Notes under the pieces: generated by a model
What the model saw: the letters and a program-made list of their open reading frames with translations, nothing else
Told to the model about the DNA's origin: nothing
The model's database searches: none
In this document: positions 1 to 6,303 of the stretch, piece by piece
Numbering within the stretch: position 1 is the stretch's first letter
How the letters are laid out: each line of letters opens with the position of its first letter
Assembly (NCBI GenBank): GCA_013331575.1
Contig: DUGD01000038.1
Span: 1 to 12,964 of the forward strand
Direction: 5' to 3'
Source of the DNA: Candidatus Woesearchaeota archaeon
Lineage (GTDB): Archaea > Nanobdellota > Nanobdellia > Woesearchaeales > UBA525
Length of the DNA: 12,964 nucleotides
Translations under genes and position numbers: made by a program

Positions 1-1042
1 ACCCTTTGTTGATGCGTTTGATAGTCGCGGGACCGCCATAGATCATGCCAGTGATAAGCTGCACTAGGCTCGCACCGTCTTTGATGCACGCGTATGCGTC
101 TTCGGCTGTGAAGATCCCCCCGCACGCAATGAGCGTATAACGGCTTCCGCATGTCTTGTATGCATGCTGCAAGAGTTCGCGCATGTACGGATAGACCACT
201 TTACCGGAGAGCCCTCCCTTGTGACCGGCATAGAGGTACTTCGGACTTTTAAGTCTGAGTTTCGAGCGGTCCTTCACCAAGTTTGTGAGCACGAATCCTT
301 TAACAAAGGTGTGACGGTCGCAGATGGCGATGATGGCATCGAACTGTTCAGGAGTTATGTCGGCGGAGAGCTTGATGAACACCGGTTTTGAAAACCGGAG
401 TTTAGCGCGTTTAATGCTATTCATGAGCTGTTCAAAGAGGGCTGGATCGCCGAAGTTCGTGGGATCGTAAGTGTTCGGACAACTGACATTGATAGTGAGG
501 TAATCCCCGCAATCCTTCATGAGCTTGATACCTCGCACCCAATCATCCACCTTTGCGCGACGCGTCTTATGTTCCTTGTTGGTCTTGGCCACGCTGATGC
601 CTATCGGGAACGCGAAATGTTTGCGGGAGCCGTCTTTGCGAAGGAACTTCCTGCGCACGATATCCGCACCGCGGTTCTTGAGACCATAATTTACGATGAG
701 GGACTGGTCCTTAGGCAGCCTGACGAGACGCGGCCCAGGATTGCCGACATAGGCGTCTGCTGTGATACTACCCACCTCTTCAAACCCGAAACCGACGGCG
801 GGAAGCACCTTCATGAGCCGGCAATCTTTGTCGAACCCTGCGGAGAGTCCCACCGGATTGCGGAACGTGATGCCGTGGAGTTTCTGCGACAGCATCGGGT
901 GCTGGTAGTTGTAGACGCCGGAGAGGATGCTACGCGTGACCGGATTGCTACCCGCAAATACGCCTGCAGTAGTTGTCGCGTCATGGATGAACTCAGGATC
1001 GAACTTGAACAGCAACGGCCGAACTGCCTTCTCGTAGAGCAT
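1..1042 (-). CDS. pyrD: Dihydroorotate dehydrogenase, class 2-like (3' end cut by window edge)
   Basis: Oxidises dihydroorotate to orotate with FMN, the fourth step of pyrimidine synthesis; class 2 enzymes pass electrons to membrane quinone. Reading minus from the ATG at 1042 gives 347 codons without a stop. An N-terminal segment of about 45 residues (LYEKAVRPLLFKFDPEFIHD) matches the class 2 membrane-associating helices. Then come NPVGLSAGFDKD (62-73), GSITADAYVGNPGPRL (91-106), NYGLKNRG (118-125), NVSCPNT (185-191), GGLSGK, ACGGIFTAEDAY and GASLVQLITGMIYGGP near the edge. By comparison with the family only a few C-terminal residues are missing. Oddity: Cys188 sits where class 2 enzymes usually have the serine base; cysteine is the class 1 residue. 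The start is secure: an in-frame stop lies at 1067-1069 with no other ATG between. The promoter implies a leaderless mRNA. Confidence 0.93.
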   Translation of the reverse strand, partial: MLYEKAVRPLLFKFDPEFIHDATTTAGVFAGSNPVTRSILSGVYNYQHPMLSQKLHGITFRNPVGLSAGFDKDCRLMKVLPAVGFGFEEVGSITADAYVGNPGPRLVRLPKDQSLIVNYGLKNRGADIVRRKFLRKDGSRKHFAFPIGISVAKTNKEHKTRRAKVDDWVRGIKLMKDCGDYLTINVSCPNTYDPTNFGDPALFEQLMNSIKRAKLRFSKPVFIKLSADITPEQFDAIIAICDRHTFVKGFVLTNLVKDRSKLRLKSPKYLYAGHKGGLSGKVVYPYMRELLQHAYKTCGSRYTLIACGGIFTAEDAYACIKDGASLVQLITGMIYGGPATIKRINKG

Positions 1043-1065
1043 GGAATCAGAGACGCGCCGTACAG

Positions 1066-1071
1066 TTTAAA
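1066..1071 (-). promoter_or_regulatory. TATA box of pyrD (leaderless)
   Basis: TTTAAA, read on the minus strand after a purine-rich stretch (CCTAAAACA) that could serve as BRE. Its centre is 26-27 bases before the A of the pyrD ATG at 1042, the usual archaeal TATA-to-start distance. Transcription should therefore begin at or next to the start codon. No Shine-Dalgarno sequence precedes the ATG. Confidence 0.7.
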
Positions 1072-1207
1072 TGTTTTAGGGAAAAAGAAGATACAGAGGA
1101 AACACGAAAGAACATGTTCTCACTGCAGTCGCCAGCCTGAAGGACGGAACGGTAAAAAGGAGACGCTATCAAGAAGAGCGATACACAGGTGACGGCCGGA
1201 GGCGAGC

Positions 1208-1231
1208 CCCGCAAGGCAGTGCCGAAGCGGG
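1208..1231. other. GC-rich hairpin in the divergent pyrD / methyltransferase spacer
   Basis: CCCGC (1208-1212) pairs with GCGGG (1227-1231). Inside it, GGC (1215-1217) pairs with GCC (1221-1223) around an AGT loop. TTTT follows at 1232-1235. GCGAGCC occurs on both sides (1202-1208 and 1236-1242). In the spacer 1043-1305 I otherwise see only the two promoters. It could be an RNA structure, a weak terminator or a remnant of a palindromic repeat; function unknown. Confidence 0.5.
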
Positions 1232-1273
1232 TTTTGCGAGCCTCGCTGGCGGCTGCAAAAATCGACGACCACC

Positions 1274-1281
1274 TTTTTAAA
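1274..1281 (+). promoter_or_regulatory. TATA box of the methyltransferase-deacetylase operon
   Basis: TTTTTAAA preceded by CCACC, about 28 bases (centre) before the ATG at 1306. The same CC-TTTTTAAA core stands before aIF6. The predicted transcript starts within a few bases of the start codon, so it is essentially leaderless. Confidence 0.72.
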
Positions 1282-1305
1282 CACTAGAGCGCCTCCTATA
1301 CTATA

Positions 1306-2400
1306 ATGAGCAGACACCATCGCCAAAAGAACGAAATGAGAAGGGACGTTCCCATAGGCACGCCAAGTAACACAGGTATAGAGACCACAGATATAGAGGC
1401 GGTTGAGCAAGAAGAGAACCTGTCGTTCGCAACGAATGGGCTCACTCCCATCCCGCAACAAGTCACCATCAAGCCTGCGTTCGTGGAACACTATAAGAGA
1501 CTACTCGGCCCCCGATACGATGAATTCATGCAGTATTCGCTCTCCTACATCACGAAGTCCATCCGAGTCAATACGCTCAAAGTAACCGTTGAAGAACTGC
1601 GCAAACGGATGGAACAGGACTGGATCCTGACCCCCGTACCGTGGTGCAAAGAGGGGTTCTTCCTCAAGTACCGGCACTACAAACGCTTCGACATCGGCAA
1701 CTTGCCCGAGCACCAGCTCGGCATGTTCTACGTCCAGGACGCCGCGAGCATGATCCCGCCCGTAGTCCTCGACCCGCAACCCGGCGAGATGGTGCTCGAC
1801 CTATGCGCCGCGCCAGGCAGCAAGACGACGCAGCTTGCGATGTACATGCAGAACCGCGGCGTCCTGATGGCGAACGACGTCTCGGGCGACCGCCTCAAGC
1901 CGCTCGGCTTGAACCTGCAACGCGCCGGCATCATGAACACGCTCGTCACACTGCGCGGCAACGGCCCGCTCAACCAAGGCGCACTGCTATTCGACCGTGT
2001 CCTCGTGGACGCACCGTGCTCCGGCACGGGAACGATCCGTCGCAGCCTGAAGACGTTGCAGATGTGGTCGCCCGGACTCATCCACCGCTTGGTCGCGGAG
2101 CAGCGCAAGCTCATCGAGCTCGGGTACTTCGTGCTCAAACCAGGCGGAACGCTCGTCTACTCGACATGCACCCAAGAGCCCGCGGAGAATGAAGCGCTGA
2201 TATCTTGGTTCCTGGCAAGGCATCCCGACGCCGAGGTATTGCCCATCTCGCTCGATATCAAACGCAGCGACGCGATAGTCGCCTTCGACGGCGAGACGTT
2301 CAACCCTGAAGTCGCGAAGTGCCTGCGCATCTATCCTCAGGATAACAACACCGAAGGTTTCTTCGTGGCGAAGATACGCAAGAAAGATGGGAACGCATGA
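1306..2400 (+). CDS. NOL1/NOP2/Sun family tRNA/rRNA cytosine-C5 methyltransferase
   Basis: SAM-dependent RNA m5C methyltransferase of 364 residues. Visible motifs: SIRVNT (85-90) of the N-terminal RNA-binding part; FYVQDAASMIP (141-151); motif I LDLCAAPGSKTTQ (164-176), which binds SAM; NDVSGDRL (190-197); motif IV DAPCSGTG (235-242), whose Cys238 helps release product; and motif VI YSTCTQEPAENE (285-296), whose Cys288 is expected to be the catalytic nucleophile. Both cysteines are present, so it should be active. Whether the substrate is tRNA or rRNA cannot be told. The first 50 or so residues are polar and likely disordered, while many family members begin near the IKPAFVEHY segment (55-63). 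The ATG at 1306 is chosen from its promoter spacing; ATG 1336 is an alternative. The stop overlaps the next start as ATGA. Confidence 0.93.
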   Translation: MSRHHRQKNEMRRDVPIGTPSNTGIETTDIEAVEQEENLSFATNGLTPIPQQVTIKPAFVEHYKRLLGPRYDEFMQYSLSYITKSIRVNTLKVTVEELRKRMEQDWILTPVPWCKEGFFLKYRHYKRFDIGNLPEHQLGMFYVQDAASMIPPVVLDPQPGEMVLDLCAAPGSKTTQLAMYMQNRGVLMANDVSGDRLKPLGLNLQRAGIMNTLVTLRGNGPLNQGALLFDRVLVDAPCSGTGTIRRSLKTLQMWSPGLIHRLVAEQRKLIELGYFVLKPGGTLVYSTCTQEPAENEALISWFLARHPDAEVLPISLDIKRSDAIVAFDGETFNPEVAKCLRIYPQDNNTEGFFVAKIRKKDGNA

Positions 2401-3143
2401 AGCGAGCATACCTCACCATCGATGATTCGCCCTCCGCAGATATGCGCACTAAAGTCGATCTCCTGCGCGCAAAAGAGATCCCTGCAGTCTTCTTCTGCAG
2501 GGGCGATCTTCTCGAGCAACGACCAGATGACGCTATATACGCAATAAAGAACGGTTTCATAATTGGCAACCACAGCTACGACCACCCGCGATTCTCCGAA
2601 CTAAGCATGGAGGATTGCTTCGAGCAGGTCCGGCGCTGCGATGAGATCATCGACCGGCTATACCAACGTGCAGGGGTCAAGCGTCCAGTGAGATGGGTGC
2701 GGTTCCCGTATGGTGATAAAGGCGGTTTCGCCAAGATGCGTCTGTTCCAGAAATTCGAAGGCGAAGGCAAACGGCGTAAAGTGGAACTGCAAGAGTACGT
2801 ATGGTCGTTAGGATACTCGTGCCCGGATCTCGGCGTGACATACGAACATTGGCGAAAACTCGGTCTTGACCAGGACATCGATTGGTATTGGACCTACGAT
2901 GTGATGGAATATATGACATTCAGCGCCGAACCACTATTCGGCATCACCTCGCTGCAGAAAGTGCTGGAACGGATGGACGAGGACCACCCTGAAGAATGGA
3001 GAGGTCTTAACTCAGGAGACTCGCCAGAAGTCATCCTCACGCACGACCATGAGCAGACTGCCCACATGTTCGGCCCTATTATCGAGAAGCTGCTCTCCAA
3101 GGGATTCACATTCACACTGCCTCCGTTCGAAGAGGCGAAGTAG
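2397..3143 (+). CDS. Polysaccharide deacetylase family protein (NodB homology, CE4)
   Basis: A 248-residue putative metal-dependent deacetylase of N-acetylated sugars. The CE4 motifs appear in order: TIDDSPS (7-13; Asp9 as base, Asp10 as metal ligand, compare TFDDGPS), NHSYDHP (58-64; His59 and His63 as metal ligands), RFPYG (102-106), DIDWYWTYDV (160-169) and LTHDH (214-218). There is no signal peptide or membrane segment, so it would act in the cytoplasm or be exported by other means. That is unusual if the target is a cell-surface glycan, and a soluble amino-sugar or nucleotide-sugar substrate is possible. A long loop (about 112-150) separates motif 3 from motif 4. The ATG lies inside the methyltransferase stop region (ATGA), so translation is probably coupled and the two genes share one mRNA. 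Confidence 0.88.
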   Translation: MKRAYLTIDDSPSADMRTKVDLLRAKEIPAVFFCRGDLLEQRPDDAIYAIKNGFIIGNHSYDHPRFSELSMEDCFEQVRRCDEIIDRLYQRAGVKRPVRWVRFPYGDKGGFAKMRLFQKFEGEGKRRKVELQEYVWSLGYSCPDLGVTYEHWRKLGLDQDIDWYWTYDVMEYMTFSAEPLFGITSLQKVLERMDEDHPEEWRGLNSGDSPEVILTHDHEQTAHMFGPIIEKLLSKGFTFTLPPFEEAK

Positions 3144-3328
3144 ACACTCTCAAGCAGCCCGATCCTCCGGTTTTCTCGAGGGACGCGGAGAATAAACCGC
3201 TCCTTCATCGCAGGACGGTCTCGGGTCTCGCCTTGCTGCATCGGCTATCGCCTCGCAGCGCTCGACCCTCAGAAAGAGCTCCAAGGCGTCCCTCTCCACT
3301 AACTTCTCGTCGATATCTTCCGCAATGC
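3144..3328. repeat. Intergenic palindrome-bearing segment before scpA
   Basis: No gene is supported here. It holds a hairpin at 3235-3259: GCTGC pairs with GCAGC, and inside it GGC pairs with GCC around TATC. CTCCG and CGGAG (3164-3168, 3186-3190) can also pair. Two stretches recur in the hairpin cluster before lhr in the same orientation and order: CTCGAG-N4-GCGGAG (3175-3190 and 10057-10072) and GCTCCAAGGC (3278-3287 and 10141-10150). Spacing between them differs (103 against 84 bases). I read this as a possibly degraded copy of the same palindromic element. Confidence 0.45.
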
Positions 3329-3336
3329 TTATATAT
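3328..3336 (+). promoter_or_regulatory. TATA box of scpA
   Basis: CTTATATAT, centred about 59 bases before the scpA ATG. Transcription would begin near 3359, leaving a leader of about 33 bases. The leader contains GAGGT (3376-3380), 11 bases before the ATG, a plausible Shine-Dalgarno site. Confidence 0.65.
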
Positions 3337-3391
3337 GGAAAAGCTTCATAAACCACCTACGAGTGGCGTGAAGTAGAGGTATGCATATCCG

Positions 3392-4246
3392 ATGGTAACG
3401 AAGCCTGAGAGCAATGTGTCGAGCGCAGAGGAGCGGACGCAAAAGCACATTCTCGATCTTATCGTCAACCAAGACGACGTCAGCTGGAAAGCGATCATCT
3501 TCGACCTGATAGAACGCGAACAGATGGACCCATGGGACATCAATATCTCGCTTATCTCGCAAGGATTCCTCGGACAGCTCAAGAGGCTCAAGGAGATGGA
3601 TTTCCGCATCAGCGGCAAAGTCGTCCTCGCGAGCGCCATTCTCCTCAAGCTCAAAGCGGAACGCTTGCGCGACGATGACCTCTCTGCGCTCGATCGCTTG
3701 ATGCACTCGGCAGACGAACCCATCGATCTCGGACTGGATGAGCCGGCGCTCGACGAACCATGGTCGTACGGCCCGGAGGGCAAACCGCAACTCATCCCCC
3801 GCACACCGCAACCGAGGAAGCGCAAGGTATCAGTCTATGATCTGGTCGAGGCGCTCGAGAAAGCGCTCGAGACGGATGCATCCAGACCAATCTATGTCGC
3901 GCCGAAGATTCTCGACACCATCAACCCGCCGGAGCACCACATCGATATGAGCGCCATCATCCGCGACGTGTACGATCGCATCTATGGTCACTACGACAAC
4001 AAGAAACTGAAATCGACGCAGCTCATGTTCCACAACATCACGCGCAGCACGGATCCACGAGACATGGTCATGACATTCATCCCGCTTCTGCACCTCGAGA
4101 ACGCGCGCAAGATACAGATGGATCAGACGGAGCACTTCGGTCCCATCGGCATACAGCTTCTCGACAAGACACCGCCTGCTATAGAGCGCCCGACAGGACA
4201 GACGAAGATTACCGCGAGCGCAGGCAAGAGAGCAAAACGTTTATAA
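3392..4246 (+). CDS. scpA: Segregation and condensation protein A (kleisin)
   Basis: ScpA is the kleisin that bridges the two heads of SMC in the condensin that compacts and segregates the chromosome. The 284-residue product has the family N-terminal domain: a helix around WKAIIFDLIEREQMDPWDINI (32-52) and SGKVVLASAILLKLKAERL (74-92), which contacts the SMC neck. A polar linker follows (about 105-145), then a C-terminal winged helix ending in FIPLLHLENARKIQMDQTEHFGPIGI (230-255), which contacts the SMC cap. The basic tail is probably disordered. SMC and ScpB are not in the window; SMC often neighbours scpA in archaea, so this copy is set apart. It is transcribed from its own TATA box, with Shine-Dalgarno GAGGT. 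Confidence 0.92.
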   Translation: MVTKPESNVSSAEERTQKHILDLIVNQDDVSWKAIIFDLIEREQMDPWDINISLISQGFLGQLKRLKEMDFRISGKVVLASAILLKLKAERLRDDDLSALDRLMHSADEPIDLGLDEPALDEPWSYGPEGKPQLIPRTPQPRKRKVSVYDLVEALEKALETDASRPIYVAPKILDTINPPEHHIDMSAIIRDVYDRIYGHYDNKKLKSTQLMFHNITRSTDPRDMVMTFIPLLHLENARKIQMDQTEHFGPIGIQLLDKTPPAIERPTGQTKITASAGKRAKRL

Positions 4247-4248
4247 TT
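4240..4248 (+). promoter_or_regulatory. TATA-like element of the 106-residue gene, overlapping the scpA stop
   Basis: TTTATAATT spans the scpA stop codon (TAA at 4244-4246). Transcription would start near 4270, giving a leader of about 33 bases that ends in a strong Shine-Dalgarno site. ATTTTTC (4269-4275) just downstream could also serve as a T-rich terminator for scpA. Confidence 0.5.
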
Positions 4249-4291
4249 GAGTCTCATTGAATCCACTCGATTTTTCAGTCTCGAACGTATC

Positions 4292-4296
4292 GGAGG
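4292..4296 (+). promoter_or_regulatory. Strong Shine-Dalgarno site deciding the start at 4303
   Basis: GGAGG with six bases before the ATG at 4303, the best match to the 16S rRNA tail in the window. It fixes this start codon. Confidence 0.8.
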
Positions 4297-4302
4297 CCAA
4301 AC

Positions 4303-4623
4303 ATGGGCATCGAAGAGAACATGAAAGAAGTCGTCAAAAAGAGATTCGGCGATTCCTCTGACAACGAAAAACTCAAGCAGATAAGAGGCATCATGAGGAC
4401 GTTCGAGAAGGATTGGCGACCGATGCGACAAGATGTTCTAAGCGGTAAAATAGACGGACGTGAATACTTCTCCCGTCTTAACGCTCGGTACAGCGAGGCG
4501 CAGGATCAAATAGCTAAAGTGGTTGGCGCAGAAGTCTTCGAGAGACTGTACGGTCATCCACCTGGAGTCCCTGCGCAGCTCGGCGACCCCGATATCGCAG
4601 CGCGCGCATATCCAAAGCGATGA
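4303..4623 (+). CDS. Uncharacterised 106-residue helical protein
   Basis: I do not recognise a family. The product is small, charged and mostly helical in appearance. The N-terminal half is Lys/Arg/Glu-rich (MKEVVKKRFGD, KLKQIRGIMRTFEKDWRP); a middle helix carries aromatic residues (REYFSRLNARYSEAQDQIAKV); then comes EVFERLYGHPPG (78-89) and a short polar tail. There is no signal peptide, membrane segment or cysteine. GGAGG six bases upstream and a preceding TATA box make it a convincing gene despite its size. Apparent shared transcription with scpA is possible, because its promoter overlaps the scpA stop. The pattern of a helical bundle ending in a Leu-Tyr-Gly motif recalls small periplasmic or regulatory helical proteins, but this is only a resemblance. 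Confidence 0.75.
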   Translation: MGIEENMKEVVKKRFGDSSDNEKLKQIRGIMRTFEKDWRPMRQDVLSGKIDGREYFSRLNARYSEAQDQIAKVVGAEVFERLYGHPPGVPAQLGDPDIAARAYPKR

Positions 4624-4692
4624 ATGCTGGCCGATCGCAAATCGATACAGCGAGCACACAGGGCGAGCAACACAAGAATCACTAAACAGTAG

Positions 4693-4716
4693 TTTCTCGG
4701 AGAGAAAATTTATAAA
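4693..4716 (+). promoter_or_regulatory. Promoter of the double zincin gene, with an adjacent palindrome
   Basis: The TATA box TTTATAAA (4709-4716) is centred 26-27 bases before the ATG at 4739, so the mRNA should be leaderless. Directly upstream, TTTCTC-GGA-GAGAAA (4693-4707) forms a perfect 6-base inverted repeat that runs into the BRE position. It may be an operator for a repressor or activator; this is inferred from position only. Confidence 0.65.
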
Positions 4717-4738
4717 TCATCGTCGAACACAACGCAAC

Positions 4739-6076
4739 ATGCATCGCGACGTAGGAAAGAACGTGTTCAAGCGACGGATCGGACAGCATCTCGACCGCGC
4801 AATACTCGCGACGATGGCGGCAGCAGGCATCACTTACGCGGTAAACAACAGCATCACGAACTCGGCGCGACAAGATCTATCGCACGATACGCTGCAACTC
4901 GAGGCGATAACGGAGATGCTGAGCGAACGCGGCGTCGATAGCGCAGACCTGACTGCTGCAAGAGAGACGATACGAGTCGCGAACAACAAGCCGCTGACCG
5001 CACACACCCCGTTCTGGGTTCCGATGCGGCTCATCAGCAGAGTCGCGCGCGATACCACGCCGTTACGCAAACGCCTCGATGAACAAGGATTACGCAGACT
5101 TCGTATCGGCATAGCGACCGATTACGATCCGACGACGATGATAACTGCCGTGCAACGGGCGAGCAGATCGCTGCGACCATACGGCATTGAACTACAGGTA
5201 GCTGAGATACAACTCGTGAGATTGCCACCGCCCACCAGGATGGAAGACATCACGCTCTGCGTCAAAGATGCGTTCGACAATCCACATGATTACATCATCG
5301 CGCACACCATCCCGGACAAGGGAACAGGAGCCTATCCCACGACACGATGCCTCCGTTCGCGCATAAGCGTGATACAGATGCATCTTCCCGAGAACAAGCT
5401 CGCGCAGTCAATACGCCACGAGGTGCTCAAGTATCTCGCCGAATCGACCGCGACACCAGAACGCAAAGCGACAAGGGAACTATCGCCCAACGAAACAATA
5501 GACCTCAAACCATGGCTCGAACGATACCACGAACGGGACCAATACCGCACGCTCATAGCATCATCGCGCATGACCCGCAGGACGCTGAGTGCGAACATCA
5601 TACTCGATAAAGGTGTCGACAAAGCGTATGCTGCAAAGATTGTGCAGAAAGCGTCTGATTTCTACGAACGCGAACTGGGCATCAGCATACAACCCGTCGC
5701 ATACGCACGGAATGCCAAGACAGTACCGCACGACATCAATGAACAAGCACGGCTGTTCAGAGCGAGCACGAGCACTCCGAGCGACATATACATCTTCCTC
5801 ACAAGAAAAACATGGGTGGATGACAAAGGGAAACACGATCATCTTATGGCGCTAGGGCAAGCGGATGTTGATAGCGGATACATCGCATCATCGGTAGCGA
5901 CCGGCAACGTAAGGGAATGCGCACGGACAATCGCCCATGAAATAGCCCACCTATTCAAGGCAAAGCACAATTACCGCGAGGATTCGTTGCTCCATCCGAT
6001 TACCAATGCAGGCATGCACCTCACATTCCAGGATAGAACTGAGATTCTCGAACACAAATTCAGGACCTGGAAGTAA
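4739..6076 (+). CDS. Membrane-anchored tandem zincin-like protein (putative metalloprotease)
   Basis: A 445-residue protein. Basic residues (KRRIGQHLDR, 11-20) precede a short hydrophobic stretch (AILATMAAAGITYAV, 21-35), probably a signal anchor. Two domains of like design follow. Domain 1 (about 121-235) runs RIGIATDY, then a helix ending RAS, then DYIIAH, then SIRHEVLKYL. Domain 2 (about 283-445) runs NIILDKGV, then a helix ending KAS, then DIYIFLT, then TIAHEIAHLFKAKHN. Domain 2 carries HExxHxxxxxH: His400, Glu401, His404 and His410 fit the metzincin zinc site, although the usual Gly is Lys407. Met426 could form a Met-turn. Domain 1 has only HExxK (His227, Glu228) and should not bind zinc the same way. 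I infer an extracytoplasmic protease; the substrate is unknown. The start is set by the promoter; an in-frame upstream ATG at 4523 would overlap the preceding gene. Confidence 0.8.
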   Translation: MHRDVGKNVFKRRIGQHLDRAILATMAAAGITYAVNNSITNSARQDLSHDTLQLEAITEMLSERGVDSADLTAARETIRVANNKPLTAHTPFWVPMRLISRVARDTTPLRKRLDEQGLRRLRIGIATDYDPTTMITAVQRASRSLRPYGIELQVAEIQLVRLPPPTRMEDITLCVKDAFDNPHDYIIAHTIPDKGTGAYPTTRCLRSRISVIQMHLPENKLAQSIRHEVLKYLAESTATPERKATRELSPNETIDLKPWLERYHERDQYRTLIASSRMTRRTLSANIILDKGVDKAYAAKIVQKASDFYERELGISIQPVAYARNAKTVPHDINEQARLFRASTSTPSDIYIFLTRKTWVDDKGKHDHLMALGQADVDSGYIASSVATGNVRECARTIAHEIAHLFKAKHNYREDSLLHPITNAGMHLTFQDRTEILEHKFRTWK

Positions 6077-6112
6077 ACTCGTGCGCGACTATCCGCCGGT
6101 TGCCAGTCCGCG

Positions 6113-6257
6113 GCTCTTAGGCAATAAGCAGCATTGTTGTGGCCTTGGCGTAATGCCAGACTGCCGTCATTTGGCCGCAGCCGACGGCAGTCGCATATGG
6201 ACGACGCTCATATATACGCCGCCACAACAAGCAAAAAGTAACGATTTGCCTAAGAGC
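6113..6257. repeat. 145-base nested inverted repeat (foldback element or structured RNA)
   Basis: Helices nest in order. P1: GCTCTTAGGCAA (6113-6124) with TTGCCTAAGAGC (6246-6257), 12 perfect pairs. P2: TTGTTGTGGC (6134-6143) with GCCACAACAA (6221-6230), 10 perfect pairs, extendable by GC/GC across one bulge. P2b: GGCGTA (6147-6152) with TACGCC (6215-6220), after a CTT bulge. P3: GACTGCCGTC (6159-6168) with GACGGCAGTC (6183-6192), 10 perfect pairs, capped by GGC/GCC around CGCA. A small ATATG/CATAT hairpin fits between P3 and P2b. It ends 17 bases before the aIF6 TATA box. I see no target duplication, no reading frame of its own and no clear promoter. Besides this, 6077-6112 holds only a weak CCGC/GCGG pairing. 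Confidence 0.8.
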
Positions 6258-6273
6258 TCAGGTCCACCAAACC

Positions 6274-6281
6274 TTTTTAAA
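6274..6281 (+). promoter_or_regulatory. TATA box of the aIF6-prefoldin-ftsY operon
   Basis: TTTTTAAA preceded by CCAAACC as a BRE candidate. Its centre lies 26-27 bases before ATG 6304, so the operon mRNA should be leaderless. The spacing favours ATG 6304 over the in-frame TTG at 6295. Confidence 0.75.
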
Positions 6282-6303
6282 GCGCCCGTCGTTCTTGCGC
6301 GTC

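Noticed and set aside
569..1192. 207-codon plus-strand frame
   Set aside because: It lies antisense to pyrD, whose minus-strand translation matches the family over its whole length.
1043..1305. tRNA or other known small RNA gene in the spacers
   Set aside because: No T-arm consensus (GTTCRANNC), no cloverleaf and no C/D box pair was found here or in the other spacers.
1120..1491. 123-codon minus-strand frame across the divergent spacer
   Set aside because: It overlaps the methyltransferase 5' end and its promoter, and its translation is compositionally odd with no recognisable motif.
3150..3356. 68-codon minus-strand frame before scpA
   Set aside because: It runs through the palindromic spacer and the scpA TATA box; the Arg/Ala/Pro/Glu-rich product looks like translated repeat sequence.
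4523..4738. N-terminal extension of the double zincin protein from ATG 4523
   Set aside because: It would overlap the 106-residue gene by 100 bases, and the TATA box at 4709-4716 points to ATG 4739.
6113..6257. H/ACA guide RNA, or a transposon with target-site duplication
   Set aside because: No ACA box stands right after the basal helix, and the flanks (CCGCG on the left, TCAGG on the right) are not direct repeats. Kept as an unclassified structure instead.
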